Below, piece after piece: positions 11,769-23,790 of a DNA stretch of 64,000 nt. How positions within the stretch are numbered: position 1 is the first letter of the stretch; the number at the start of each line of letters is the position of its first letter. Origin of the DNA: Paraphaeosphaeria minitans (Eukaryota > Ascomycota > Dothideomycetes > Pleosporales > Didymosphaeriaceae); assembly GCA_015832175.1 (NCBI GenBank), contig WJXW01000001.1, forward strand, positions 4,278,001 to 4,342,000. Reading direction: 5' to 3'. The notes under the pieces are model-generated. The model saw only the letters and a list, made by a program, of their open reading frames with translations, was not told the origin of the DNA and made no database searches. Both the position numbers and the translations under genes were made by a program.

Positions 11769-13699
11769 TTACACCTTGGTCTCGAGCACAACACCGTCAG
11801 CCGTCTCTCTGTCGTTGACTCTCACTCTCCTCAACAAGTGTTGATTGCCATCCACGCTCCTCGCACCGCCTGGCTCGAAGAGCACGTTGCCTGCCTCGTC
11901 GTGGGTCCGGTCCCATTCTTCGACATCTGCGTTAGGCACCTTTCTGAGTCGATGTGAAACACTGCCGTCCTGGTCCGAAACCAATGTCTCGGTCCTGATG
12001 GAATATTGCTTGAGCTTGGGTAGCCACTTGATCCAGACGAAGTAGTAAAGGGCGCATCCAACTAGCAGCCCTATACCGACGGCGCAGTACGTTGCATACC
12101 AGAAAGAGAACTCGTTTTCGTCCGGCGGATACCATGGCATGACGAGGATGAACAAGCACACAGCAGCCGAGATGATGTTGGCGATGTGCCAGGCTCGGAA
12201 GGGGGCCGGTGGAAGACCCTCCTTCTTTCTGCGGTGCCTGATAAAGTAGATGCCCACCACCATCAAAAACAAAAACACACTGTCAGGATAGCTGCGAAGA
12301 TCCACGAGGAAGTTGAAAGCATCTCCGAATGGTAGGGCCAAGATGACAATGACCGTTAGGAACCACATCAGCAATGTGGGTGCGAACGGCGTGCCAAAGG
12401 GTCGGGTGCTTGCCCACACATGCGGCCAGGGTACGAGACCTTGTCGCGCGCACTCTCGCATCATGCGACTGTGACCTATAATAACCGCCATGATGTTACC
12501 TGCAGCGCTAACGGCGATCAGTGCTGGAAGCCCTTTGGCAGCTTTCGTACCGAAGACTGCCTCGAAGAACAACGCAGCTGCCAATTCGCCAGACTCGCGG
12601 ATCTCTGCAGCGGGCACGGCGGAAAAATATGCAACATTTGCAAGAATGTACAGAATGGATACAATGATGAGCGAAAGGGGAGCTACTCGCTTGAGGGCGT
12701 GAAGCGGATTCTATGGTATTGTTAGAGGCACGCATGTCATGCTGAAAGAAACAAGTACCTTGATCTCAGCTACAACATTGAAGGCATTGGAGTATCCGGT
12801 GTATGCGAAGTTGATGTTCACAAGCGCGCTGACGATGTCGTTTGCGTTGTTCGTGATTCCATCAAAGCTGTTCCGGAAGTTTGCGTGCGGGTCCTTGATG
12901 TGCGTGCCGCCTCCGAGCACAACGAAACCTGTAATCGCGATGAAGACGAGGATAATCAGCTTGACGGCAGAGATCAAGTTCATCAGGCGCAACGACCATT
13001 TGTTCGAAATCAGGCAGAAGAAGACCAGCAAGGTGTATGACGCGAGGGCAAGCCCCTTGTTAGCCCATTCTCCAGCTTGGTAGCCGGCGGCGCGGTAGAT
13101 GTACCGAGCGAGAACAACGGCATTACTACTCGAAAACGAGAACGCGACCGTAATGAAGGCGTACATGGTGGCGAACAGGAAGGCCGGCTTGGGGAAGGCC
13201 TGTTCCAAATAGACGACTTGGCCACCAGAACGGTGCGGAAAGAGAGACGCGTATTCGAAGAATACTGCTAACGCAGCTGCATGCATGTTAGCATTTGCAA
13301 TTGATTGTGATTGGATATCGTACGAACCAGCTGCGATGATAGCTCCGAAGAGCCAGTACATCATTGACATGCCAACAGAGTCCAGGGCGCGCAAAATGCT
13401 CCCAGCTGCATGTTTGTTAGTACCATAGGAGTGCATGCTATGAAAAAGAACTCACGAGTACTGAAAACTCCTGTACCGACCATCTGGCTGACATTCAAGA
13501 ACAAGATACCATACCAGCCAACGTGGTAGCCCAAGGGACTGACCTGTTCCACAGGAGCTCCATTGGCGTCTTGGTACACCCGAATACCTTCGACTGAGAA
13601 GTTGTCGCCAATCTGCGCGTTCTTCTCTTTCACGACTTCAGCGTCAACGTCTGCGCTCGAGCTATTAAGCTGAAAGATATGCCTCAGGCGAGCCGCCAT
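11769..13699 (-). CDS. Mup1-type amino-acid (methionine) permease, LAT branch of the APC superfamily
   Basis: Four exons: 13699-13456, 13405-13328, 13276-12759 and 12710-11769, all with GT..AG introns and matching phases; 593 residues. An in-frame ATG at 13756 is possible, but MAARLRHIFQ at 13699 is the more usual start. The hydrophilic cytosolic N-terminus is followed by ~12 hydrophobic segments beginning with HVGWYGILFLNVSQMVGTGVFSTPGSI, the TM1 signature of LAT/Mup1 transporters. Family sequences FPHRSGGQVVYLEQ and ANFRNSF are also present, and the C-terminus is a long hydrophilic tail. It probably imports methionine/cysteine or related amino acids at the plasma membrane; the substrate is inferred from the Mup1-like pattern only. 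Confidence 0.88.
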
Positions 13700-15482
13700 G
13701 GTCGTTGCAAGAGTCAGGCTAGAAATAGGAAGCTCTTGAAGGTAATGATCCCGCACCTATCTCTTGTCGTCTTTTATATACAAAGCTGGATTGCTGGGGT
13801 GTGAATCCCGGCAACATGGGTCGTGGATGCTGCAAGTTGTGCCCAGTCTTGCATCATCGGCTCTCGTGGCACGCAAGCAGCTAATTAGGAAGGTGACGTT
13901 ATTCGCGACGAAACAGCCTCAAGGAGAGGATGGTTGTCGAAGATGCCCGGTAGAATGCCCAGAAAGGGCCCAGGAGAATTGTGAACCCCCACATGTTATC
14001 GCACCGTACAACGTGCTATCGAGGCTCGATGGTGAAAGGAAATAAGGAAGTAGAGACCCCTGATGCACTCCTACAATAGTCGGCTACTCTTACGGCCCGT
14101 TTATCGAGCTTGGAGCCCCGTACAGCTCCTGCTGGCAATGGCGCGAGCATAGGTGTTGCTGTCTCGGTAGAAATTGCGATATCAGGGCCGCACCTACAAG
14201 TCTCTTGAAGCGTGGCAACATTAACAAAGAATGAATCGTAACATTCATACGAAATACCGACAGGTCATCTAAATCTTTAGTTAAATGTTGGGTCATCTCT
14301 GCTAACTATCGTGCACGTGTGAAAGAGATTTGACGACGGCATCGAAAACCAAGGGTGCGGGTGGGAGAAGCAAAGTAAGCCCATCGGCCTTCACCGTCAG
14401 CCGCAGAGCAGTCAAGACAATGCGTACCAAGTGACAAGAACAGAGAGGAGAGGAGAGGAGAGGCATGTAGGAGGAGGTAGGTACAGGATAGACGCAGAAG
14501 CGAGAAAGCCGCACCCGTCAGCCAATGCGCACAGACCATCAATCGGGTCAACAACCTCAACTCAAGCTACGTCTGTACCGTATCACGATACATTCGTGTA
14601 CGGATAACGATACTTGTTTTGTAGGAGCCATGCCCGTTCGCTAGGAGCTTTGGAGCTGATCATTTCACTGTGTGCAGACGGTCTTCAACGCTACATAAAT
14701 GGATCATAGAAGTACCGGATATTGTTTTACATACGAGACGATGGAAGAGTTTGGGAGGAGCACAGAAAATACTGCTCTGGGGACTTGCGAATGACTCGAC
14801 GCATGATCATGTCTCAAACCGAAGCTTTAGGGACCTACGAGGTACCGTAGGTAAGCGAAGAGTGAGGGCAGCGATGACTCGACTCAACCCATCCACCGTC
14901 TATCTCGTCTGAAGGGCGCAGGGCGAATCACCATGTGCAAGCAGTAGGCCATTATTATCTTCTCGCCCTTTTGCACCGCATATATGCCAGATGTGAGGAC
15001 AATGGGCGGATGCACTGCCACGCTGCCACAATCCTCGACGTCGCATTCGCCAATGGATATCTATGGTATCACGAGCAGCCACAGTGCAATCAAGCATATA
15101 GCCCAGTGGCACTGGCTATATGCGCAAACGTGGGATGCAAGCCCGTGTGAAGACTCATATCCAATGGAAGGTCTCATCGTAAAGCTGCCTTTCAGGCAGC
15201 ACCGCCTTCGCCGCACGTGCTACCCCGTTTTACGTCAACTACAAGACATTGAGTCAAAGTATCTCACTACCAACCACTCCCTCTACACCGTATATATGAG
15301 TGGTATCTCTGGCCAGATGCACGTACTCAGCAAGCCAGATTCACCATGGGCTCCAAGCTCAGCCGAACCGTGCGTGGGCACAAGGAAGCTGCAGCTTCAC
15401 CGCGGCTTCCAACTTCCACCAGCATCCCACAGGGCCAACTCGAGAAATCTTGCCGCCAAACTTCATATAACCATAACAACAA
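13700..15482. other. Intergenic: permease promoter to RBR ligase
   Basis: Long non-coding stretch (~1.8 kb). A GAGAG-type purine run lies near 14441-14463. Small open frames here lack codon structure, splice logic or similarity, and I support none of them. Confidence 0.55.
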
Positions 15483-17460
15483 ATGGAAAACGACACCCCC
15501 GCGACTCTCACTTCGACCCGCGACTCTGCCTCAACTCGCGGTACCGATGCCATGGAGATTAACCTGCACCCGCGGCGATCCACTGAGACGCACTCAGCGT
15601 CCACGGTACGAGATCTCGAACAACTACTAGGAGACGTGTCAGAACATGAGCCGCCTCGTGGACCGCAAACCGCCCGGCAACGATGGTCGCGAACGCGATC
15701 GCCATCACCAAAGGCCGTCCAGGAGTGTCTGATCTGCTGCTCGCCCTGCAAAGGACCCGAGAAAGAACCAGTCAAAGAAGTACACCCATGCAGCCGGTGT
15801 GGTAGTGCGTACTGCATGTCATGTCTCCGGGAGATGTTCCTCGACGCCTGCAAGGACTCATCCCACATGCCGCCACGCTGCTGCAGTCAGATACCGCTGC
15901 ACCACGTCCGCGCGTACTTGACGACAGAAGAGATAGTGTTGTTCCAGGCCAAATACGAGGAGTGGGAACCCCGAATCCATTCTACTGCCCCGTTGCACGA
16001 TGCTCTGCTTTCATACCTAATCGTGTGCTGCTGCAGGCCGAGGAAGATGGCAAAGGCAAACAGCGTGTGCACTCTGGGATCGGGACGCCTACAAATCCTA
16101 CAGTAACGTGTCCAAAGTGCGAGGTCGACATATGCACAAACTGCAGGTGCCTAGCGCATGCGAGCGAGATATGCAGCCCCTTCGGCTTTGGTGCAGTGGA
16201 CGAGGAGACGGCACTTCTGCTGCAGAAGTGGGGATACAGGAAGTGTCCAAAATGTGGGCAAGGAGTAAAGCGGATGCACGGCTGCAATCACATGGAATGT
16301 CGGTGCGGCGCCCACTTCTGCTGGGGATGTATGAAAGGCAAAGCCAACTGCACAGGGGGCTGCGACGATGGAGACGAAGACGATCTCTACTATGGACCTG
16401 ACAAGGAAGAAGACGACGAGTTCTACGAAGAGGATGGTGCCCCGTCGACAGCACCACCAACCGCCGACATCGCGCACGTCTTTCCTCACATGCCGCCGAC
16501 CAGAGAGACCACAGAGCCACCAGCAACAACCACGACTGCAACACGCTCCTCGCCAACAACCGAAACAAGGACTCCATCCACCCTCCCCCCCCCCCCCCAT
16601 GAGTCCGGAACCTGGACGGAGGCTCGTCCCTGTACTGGGAAGACCAAGGCTGCAACTTCGGCGAAGAGCCCGCCGCCGACGACCACGCCGACCGCGCCTG
16701 GGACTGCACCCACGAGTTCTCCCCCGTCCAAACAATCGCCGAGCAGCCCTCTGCCAACACCGCCCCTGCCGCCACCCACATGGACTGCATGGAGTGCTGG
16801 GCCACCATCCACCCCGTGATCAAAATGCCACATCCTCCCACCACGGACGAGTCAACGACGACCACGCCCGCTGCCCACCGACCCGGACTGATCCGCATAG
16901 CTCTCCGACGGGCCTACCGGACGCGGCTCGCTCAGAGACAGGCCGCGAGCGTGCGTTCGCTGCGCGGCGAGGAGGACCCGCTCGGTTCATCGCCTGCGTC
17001 TTTCTCGAGCGTGCCGTCGTCTGGCGTCTCGCGTGGGCGCGATGCAGCTGGAGCGCGTGGGCTTGGTCTGGATGGCGGCGCAGACGACGACATGCCTGTC
17101 CGGGACGGGTTGCGTGATGGCAGAAGCGGGAACCTCTTCGAGGCGGAGGCCGCGCCGTTTAGTTTTGCGTACGAGTGCGATCGATGTCGGATCGTGGTGT
17201 GTCATCGATGCAAGGATGCTTTGGAGGGTGCTCGACAGGTCACGCACGCAGTCGATACCGTGGCTGCGAACGTGGAGGATGTCACGCGACGGACCCGTGA
17301 ATGTGATACGCAGGGGATCGGGGGCGAGGAGGAGATCTGCGGTCGAGAGGATGTAGAGCGGGGAGATGGGCATGTTGGATGCGTATCTGGAGTCGGGGCG
17401 TGGGGGGTCGAGGTCGAGGCTGGGTACGAGGGAGTGTGGAAGGAAGGGGTTGCGGAGTAG
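15483..17460 (+). CDS. RBR-type E3 ubiquitin ligase (RING1-IBR-RING2), interrupted by two apparent -1 frameshifts
   Basis: Starts at the ATG at 15483. RING1 begins at CLICCSPC and includes CSRCGSAYCMSC; the IBR has FYCPVARCSAF and CPKCEVDICTNC; RING2 is CPKCGQGVKRMHGCNHMECRCGAHFCWGC, where the Cys of GCNHM is the expected thioester-forming residue. An acidic linker (DDGDEDDLYYG) and a second Cys-rich tail (MDCMECW; YECDRCRIVVCHRC) follow. The frame breaks twice: at about 15966-15970, where KYEEWE should run directly into TPNPFYC, and at a C14 homopolymer at 16584-16598, after which RNLDGGSSLYWED resumes. No intron explains either break. Either the assembly lacks single bases (the poly-C tract is error-prone) or the gene is degenerating. 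Otherwise it would transfer ubiquitin through a HECT-like Cys intermediate. Confidence 0.78.
16584..16598 (+). repeat. Poly-C homopolymer inside the RBR ligase coding region
   Basis: A run of about 14 C residues, preceded by CCCT. The reading frame of the ligase changes by one base across it, so its true length decides whether the gene is intact. Confidence 0.85.
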
Positions 17461-18285
17461 GTATAGGGCGCGTCGTTGAATCTCTTCCAGCTCCGTGGGG
17501 GGTTATGAGGCGTGCAACGGTCTGCCTGCATGGCAGAGCATGGCATGGCGTTTTTCTGGAGCCCGGACCCGCCTGCTCTATCTCCTCCGAGCAGTCAGGC
17601 AGGTAGATGTCGATTTCTTTTTCCTTTTTCTTCGAACATGAGTACGTTGGGTAGGCAACCATAGGCAACATGGATCTTATAGCCGTCCGTGGCGTCAAGC
17701 TCCAAGCCAACTAATAAAATCATGCTTTTCTTTCCCTTTCCTTTCTTCTCGAACCATGCTTTGCATCGTGTCACGTGGAGTCCTTCACCCTCCATCTCCT
17801 ACACCCTTGATACACCCGTCTCGTGTCATCGAGCGAGATCGCGTCGTCTTGAGAGCTCGTGTTGCAGGCAATGTCGGACATGTAGCGTTGAGTTTGTGCA
17901 CGTTGTTAGCGTTGAGGTACCTATGACTGGGGATGACAGCGAAGCGAGCAGGAGATGTTGGATCAATGCGGACTTGAAAGTAGATAAGCGTGTCCTGCAT
18001 CGAGACGCATGTTAGCACATGAACGAAGGGGGGCACATCACATTGTGGCACAGTTCGTGGAGAGTAAAGTAAAAGGAGCAAGCTTTTAGCATAGCTAACA
18101 CATCCAAGTAGATGATTTGCCCGCCACACCGTTCCTTGTGAGACCCGTATATCTTTTTGTCCAGACGGCCGATAGGCCCACGTTTCCTTTCATGTTGCAT
18201 TCGCACTGTTCAGATGACGGTCGTTAAACCATCAGGGAGGCATGACGCCCGCAGTTCATGCCGTTTCCGCAATTCGGGAAACACA
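17461..18285. other. Intergenic between convergent RBR ligase and Stm1-like gene
   Basis: 3' ends of two convergent genes. No gene or notable repeat seen; a T/C-rich patch at 17605-17635 may belong to a 3' UTR. Confidence 0.55.
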
Positions 18286-19587
18286 CTATGCACCCAGGCT
18301 GGGGAAAGCGTTGTTGTCGCTGAGGTTGGGGCCGGACTGGGCACCGCCACGGGGGCCACGTCCTCCGCCGCCACGGCCCTCGCCGCGACCTTCACCGCGA
18401 CCACGACCGCGGCTCTCGCCGCCACGACCGCCACGACCCTCGCCACGGCCACGACCACCACGGCCGCGTCCGCCAGTGTTCTCACGGGGAGGAGGCTGGA
18501 GCAGACGGTCTCCGTCGAGCTCAACGAAGGCCTTCTCCTTGCGCTCACGAGTGCGCTGCTTCTTGCCTCCGGTTCCGGCAAAGTACTCCTCGTTCTCCTC
18601 GCGGGTAACGGCCTTGCCCTCGGGGAACTTGGCAGAGCTGCCCTCGTTGGCCTTGCGCACCTTCTGGTCGCCAAGGTCAAGCTTCTTCTGGGCGAGCTCA
18701 GCGAGGTACTGCTCGTAGGACTTCGTCTTGTCCTCAGGCTCGGGCTCAGCGACATCTTCGGGAGCGGCGTCTTCAGCGACGGCCTCCTTCTCGTCCTTCT
18801 GGGCGATGGCCTCACCGGCAGTCTCGTCAGCCAACTCGCCTTCGCCGCCGGTAGCTCCCCATCCGTGGGCGACTTGCTTGTCGTGGTCACTGGTGAATGT
18901 CAGTGAAAGAGCGGGGAAAGTGTAAGAAGCACAACATACCCAACGACGCCACGGCTCTGGCGGTCGCCTCTAGCACCACCGCGGCCACCGCGGCCTCCAC
19001 GTCCACCACGTCCGCGTCCACGGCCACCCTCACGAGGGGCATCACCACCCTCCCGGTCGAAACCTGCACCTCGGCTACGGTTCTTGTCCGCACCTACGTT
19101 GCGATCCCGGATGTCTGCACAGATTAGCGGGAGTGCCAATGAAAGCGGGTGCCGCCCAGACAGGCCGTTGTAGCACAGCGTGGGCGCCGAAGCCCAAGGA
19201 GACAGACGTACAGTTCTCGTTGGCGTTCCCAGACTCCCGGGGAGGGCGGGAAGAAGTGGTAGCGGCGCCGGACCGCAGAGGAGCTTCGGCAGGAGCATTG
19301 CGCTTGCCGGTTCTCGCAGCGGGCTTGTCTACAGTCTTGACCGGCGGCTGGGGGGTAGCGCGCTCTGGGTCGAGCTCTGGGTCGTTGCCTGTCACGGGCA
19401 TTAGCGGGTCTCGCGAGCGTGTCGCTGTGGTTTCAACGCACCCAGCAACTCGTAGAGGTTCTGCAGAAAGTCAACGATGCGTTCTCATGTGCAATTGGGG
19501 CGCTGCGTGGGCGTCGCGAAAAGTCTTTGAGACCTTCGCGGGGCTCTGACGCAAGGTGGGTTAACGCACCTTGGAAGCGATGGACAT
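18286..19587 (-). CDS. STM1: Stm1/SERBP1-like ribosome- and RNA-binding protein
   Basis: Five exons: 19587-19570, 19460-19442, 19388-19212, 19114-18940 and 18889-18286; 330 residues. The spliced start MSIASKNLYELLGNDPELDPE is the characteristic Stm1-family N-terminus. It is followed by KPAARTGKRNAP, two RGG-rich blocks (exon 4 and the last ~60 residues) and a central acidic segment. The block KSYEQYLAELAQKKLDLG is the hyaluronan/mRNA-binding homology region. In yeast the Stm1/SERBP1 family inserts into the mRNA channel of idle 80S ribosomes and preserves them during starvation; the same role is inferred here. Two very short 5' exons (18 and 19 nt) are unusual but give exact family sequence. 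The C-terminus (NLSDNNAFPSLGA) is typical. Confidence 0.9.
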
Positions 19588-20002
19588 GTTGAGGAGTTAA
19601 AGCGCCTTTCGCGCTTGTCCTTCTAGACGCTCAATCTGTCGGAGGACGGTGAAGAATGCGAGAGCGGGCCCTAGGGTGCAAGGGTCACGGCTCTCAAGAT
19701 GCAGGTGGATAGCTCGGAGCAGTCGCAGTTGGCGTTGAGGATAGATGGTAAATTTCGATTGTGGATGGAGCTCTTCGCTTAGTCAATAGCGGCCCGTGCA
19801 GTCCTCGCAACCTCGATGCATTCAGCAGGCCATGATCTCTTTGTGCATGTCCTGCTTGTGGCTATTTCTGCAGGCTGTTGCTGCAGGTTCGGAGTTACAC
19901 ATGCCAGGTTCAGACAAATGTACATGCCATGGGAGACATTGTGTTTCTCGATGCACAGCGGGCAGCTGCCCCTCACTCCAGATGTTGACTAAGCGACAAA
20001 CT

Positions 20003-20085
20003 GCGCCTTCTCATGAACGTGATCAATGTGCGGTAGATAGGCCTGTGCCTTCTCATGAACGTGATGAATATGCGGTAGAATAAGG
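20003..20085. repeat. 42-bp direct duplication
   Basis: GCCTTCTCATGAACGTGAT occurs at about 20005 and again at about 20047, each followed by a similar ATGCGGTAGA-like tail; spacing is 42 bases. Confidence 0.75.
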
Positions 20086-20367
20086 AACGACCTTCCGCAA
20101 AGTCGGACTTGTCTCTGATTACAATTGCACTCCGTCCTGTAGCACATGAAAACTATGGTCCAGAAAAGTGCGCCAAGCTCGTGCACGCTTCGTAAAGCTG
20201 ATGAATCGGAATCCGAAGCCGTTTCGCACATTTTCCGATTTCGCCTGCTGCTGCGAAAGCTTTGGCGACGTCAGAGCCGAGATGGAAACAGGTTCGTAGT
20301 TTGATCTGTGCGTCTCCGCAGCCACATGAGGCGTCCGGGGTAGAATTGACGACGTCCGTGGCAACCG

Positions 20368-20563
20368 CAACATCCAAAAGCCGTTTGTGGGCAGCCTCAC
20401 TCAATGAAGTGCACGACAGGGTGGTGGTGAAGATCAAGATGACCTGACCGTAGCTATTCACAACATCCAAAAGCCGTTTGTGGGCAGCCTCACTCATTGA
20501 AGTGCGAGACAGGGTGGTGGTGAAGATCAAGATGATCTGGCCATAACTATTCACAACATCTAA
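20368..20563. repeat. 93-bp tandem duplication
   Basis: CAACATCCAAAAGCCGTTTG begins at 20368 and again at 20461, and a third truncated start (CAACATCTAAG) lies at 20554. The two full copies differ at only a handful of positions, so the duplication is recent. Confidence 0.85.
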
Positions 20564-20970
20564 GCTGAGTCTCTGGACCGAGTAGACCCATGCTGTGGCC
20601 GTTAATAAGGAGCCGTGAAACCATGACTCTCCAAGCCAGTTTCCGTAGCAATATCCCACCTGGCCCCATCCCCCCAATGACTGATAATGAGTTCCTAAAC
20701 ATAGACTTTTGATAATGCCGCCATCCCAAAAAAATAGAGTCAATGGCTTTCGTGGGGTAATCCTTGCCTCGGACAGCAAACGCCGTGGTCGAATCCTCGA
20801 CCATGCATGACCCACTCTGACGCCCGCTTGTAACAACAAAACCAATTCGCGCAAAGTCACAAAAATGTAAGCATGGTCTCGTAATGTCTTCGTACAGTCC
20901 GAGAAACAGAAGTTCAGACGTCGTCCTTTGGTGTATCATGTACTCATCACGCAGGCCGTGATACTGTTCC

Positions 20971-22353
20971 TCATCTCGACTCGTACATGGTGGGAAAGTG
21001 CATGCTGGCAGATAGCCCAAACGGATCCGCATCTAGCATTGGATCGTAAGGGTCGAAGAGATGGTTCATCCCGGTGAAGGCATGGTTCGCGTCGCTGGCC
21101 GCTACTGGGCCGTTGTTCGTATACGGCGGGTTTTGCGCAGATGTCATCGGAGGCTGCATGCTTTGCGACTGCATCGCGTTTGACTGGAAGGGATGTGGGT
21201 ACGGACCCGGCCCAGTGGAGTGGTCGCTAGGGTCTTCCTGGTCGAGCATATCATTCTGTTCGTCGTACTCTTGCTCTAGTTGGGTCATGTGCTCGGAATA
21301 TGGAGTCGGGAAGTATGACTGCGGGCGACCAGTGGTGCTACTCTGGGTCATTATGCTCGCTCCGCTACCCGTGGATGCGCTCGATAAACCGTTCGAGGAT
21401 GGTTGATTTGTGATGACGGATGGCCGCTGTGGGCCCATTATGGGAGTGAACTGGGATCTGGGGGGCTGTGGCTGCAATTGCTGGTGCCGCTGAGGTTGTT
21501 GTTGCGGAGGAATGGACCCGAAGTTGGGAGACACCGATGTGCCGTGGGCGACGAAGTTCGGCGAGCGCGTAGCCGACGCGACGGGTGAGGGTAGATGCGA
21601 GCCGGGAGTAGGCTGCGAAAGTGGTGAAGGATTCGGGATTGCTCCGTCCGGTTGAATCATGGGTGGACCAGGCACACCTTCGGACTTGGGCAGCCCTCCC
21701 ATTGATCGGCGGTTCTGCTGCTGTCTGTTCAACATTGCACGCTGCTGCAGCGGAGGTTGATTTGGTGAAGCGGTCGAAGGCGCATTCTGGCGCGTGGGAC
21801 CTAAGTTTGGACTGCCAGTCTTGGCTTGGAGCTCGGCCTGGACGTCGATGCCTGCGTGTTGTCAGACCCATGGCCCAGGGCAGCAGTCTGCAAGTGCGAG
21901 TACCTTTCTCGAGCAAGATCCTTTCCAGCAGCGAGTTCTTGTAACGGAGCATCAAACACTCGTCGGCGGCACTGCGGTGGCTCTGCTGCAGGCTCTGCAA
22001 GGTTTCCTCATGGTGCTTGATGGTGCTTTCGAGCTGCTTGATGTACTCGGTGCGGCGCTCGCGGAAGGCAGCCTGGGCCTGGCGGTTGCGCTGCTTGCGT
22101 TCCTCGGACGTAGCATAGATCTTGCGGTGGGTTAGCGTGGGCTTGGACATGGCGGTCGACTATGCGCCAGGCAGGGTGGGTAGCTCACAGGCTTGCGCCC
22201 GCCTTTGCGCTTCTGCTGCTGCTGCGGGTTGTCCTGGGTATATGCAGCGGGTTCGGGATCAGGCGACGAGGCAATGGAGGAGGTCGAGCCATCCCGCTCG
22301 ACCTCGTGCTTGCCCACTGGGGCCGTCATATCTGTTACGAGACTATCACCCAT
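20971..22353 (-). CDS. bZIP transcription factor
   Basis: Three exons: 22353-22189, 22120-21904 and 21851-20971; 420 residues. The start at the ATG at 22353 gives MGDSLVTDM. The first intron ends at CTAACCCACCGCAAG and restores KGGRKPIYATSEERKQRN, the start of the basic region. The basic DNA-contact sequence NRQAQAAFRERR fits the fungal NxxAQxxFR bZIP signature (AP-1/Yap-like), and heptads follow through LESTIKHHEETLQSL and LLERILLEKG. The rest is a Gln/Pro/Ser-rich low-complexity region with QQQPQRHQQLQPQ, typical of activation domains, ending in an acidic/aromatic tail (NHLFDPYDPMLDADPF). It acts in the nucleus; target genes cannot be inferred. There are no Yap1-style Cys-rich redox domains. 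Confidence 0.9.
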
Positions 22354-22473
22354 CTGCGGGCAGCGTGCCCCTCCGGACGATGGGGAGGGGCACAGACGCC
22401 AAGGGCAGCGTGACGCGACAGGTTGGTGGAGGAGATGGGCGGGGAGAGCTCTGGACGGGTAAGCGCGCGGTAT

Positions 22474-22507
22474 GGGCAGCGGCAGCGGCAGCGGCAGCGG
22501 CAGCGGC
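22474..22507. repeat. GGCAGC hexanucleotide microsatellite
   Basis: About five tandem GGCAGC units upstream of the bZIP gene. Confidence 0.85.
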
Positions 22508-22524
22508 GGGTCGGCGGTTTGCAC

Positions 22525-22564
22525 GTGGTGTGTGTGTATGTGTGTGTTTGTGTGTGTGTGTGTG
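22525..22564. repeat. GT dinucleotide microsatellite
   Basis: Nearly pure GT repeat with two interruptions (TATG, TTTG), in the bZIP gene's 5' region. Confidence 0.85.
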
Positions 22565-22741
22565 GAAGGTGTTGATAATGACTGATAAGAGGGCTGCTAC
22601 GGAGGCTGTGGGTGGTCGCGCGCAGAAGCTGTGAGGTAAGACTTTATGTAAAGGAAACAAACGTCCAGCGGTGGCGGGAGAACAGCGATTCAAAGGAGCC
22701 GGCGCAGGGCCTGTGTCACGGGCTATCGATGGCACGAGGGG

Positions 22742-22946
22742 GGCTGCTGGCTGCTGGCTGCTGGCTGCTGGCTGTTGGCTGCTGGCTGTTAGCTGTTGGC
22801 GGCTGCTGGCTGCTGGCTGCTGGCTGTTGGCGGCTGCTGGTTGCTAGTTGCTGGCTGCTGGCTGCTGGTTGCTGGCTGCTGGCTGCTGGTTGCTGGCTGC
22901 TGGCTGCTGGTTGCTGGCTGCTGGCTGCTGGTTGCTGGCTGCTGGC
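22742..22946. repeat. 7-bp GGCTGCT minisatellite
   Basis: About 29 copies of a 7-mer (GGCTGCT and the variants GGTTGCT and GGCTGTT). All frames stay open over it on both strands, which creates spurious open frames. Confidence 0.9.
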
Positions 22947-23082
22947 GGACGCCTCTTCTGTGCAGGCAGACGGGTGTGCGGAGAGACTTGCCCGTGCCAG
23001 TAACGAATGCAGCAATGCAATCTGCCCGCGCGACGAAAACTCTTCGCAGCCGTCGAGCGGGCGTGTGTCCAGTGTCCACTGT

Positions 23083-23113
23083 CCAGTGCCAGTGCCAGTG
23101 CCAGTGCCAGTGC
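23083..23113. repeat. CAGTGC hexanucleotide repeat
   Basis: Five tandem CAGTGC units followed by CCACTG. Confidence 0.8.
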
Positions 23114-23738
23114 CCACTGTCTGCGCTGCACACCATGGCGGGGCGCTCGCCAGTGGATGCGCCCAGGCAAGCTGCAGGCCCATCGGTGCTCGAGCACGCT
23201 AACGGGATCGCTTCACTGCGAGCGGTAAGGTGCACAATCCTCGCGGCGGCGCCACAGAGCCTTTTGTCGTGCATCTCCGGCATCTCCCTGGACATGGCCC
23301 TTAGCGGACCGCTGCCACACGCCTGCCTCGATGCTCTTAACAGCCCGACTGCCAGCGCGCGCGAGTTCCGAGTTTGATGGCTGCACTCTCCTCCTCTCGA
23401 ACAACCCTGTGCCAACTTTTCGCACGCCGAAACGTTGACTATGGTGCACCCACAGCCGCCTGGCGACCAGCCACTCCGAAAAAAACAACCCGGCGGCGGA
23501 CAGCGACCACCCGGCACCACAGCAGCCACCACGCGCCGTGAGACGTATGCATCGTACCCTAGCGCTCTGAGGTCACTGGCGGCCTCTCGCGGTAAGGCTG
23601 ACGCCTGCAGGGACTCGAGCTTGCACTCTTGCATCTTGAATCTTGATCTGATAGATAGCTAACCGACGGCGTGTGAAGAGAGGGACGCTGCCCATGGGGA
23701 ACGAAAACACGCTTTGTTGAGCCCAATTGCGCCAACCG

Positions 23739-23790
23739 ATCACGGCCCCTTGGCTCGACCCATCACGGCCCCTTGGCTCGACCCATCACG
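23739..23790. repeat. 23-bp tandem repeat
   Basis: Two full copies of a unit beginning ATCACGGCCCC and ending GGCTCGACCC, plus a partial third. Confidence 0.8.

Larger units (their letters stand above)
19588..20970. other. Intergenic with local duplications, Stm1-like gene to bZIP gene
   Basis: Carries the promoter of the Stm1-like gene, a ~42-bp imperfect direct duplication (about 20003-20085) and a 93-bp tandem duplication (20368-20563). A minus-strand open frame covers both repeats but looks non-coding. Confidence 0.6.

Noticed and set aside
20153..20860. 235-codon minus-strand frame over the 93-bp duplication
   Set aside because: It repeats itself because of the duplication, has no recognisable domain and no splice logic.
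22716..23634. Open frames of Ala-Gly-Cys-Trp or Ser-Gln-Gln-Pro repeats
   Set aside because: Created by the 7-bp minisatellite; open in all frames.
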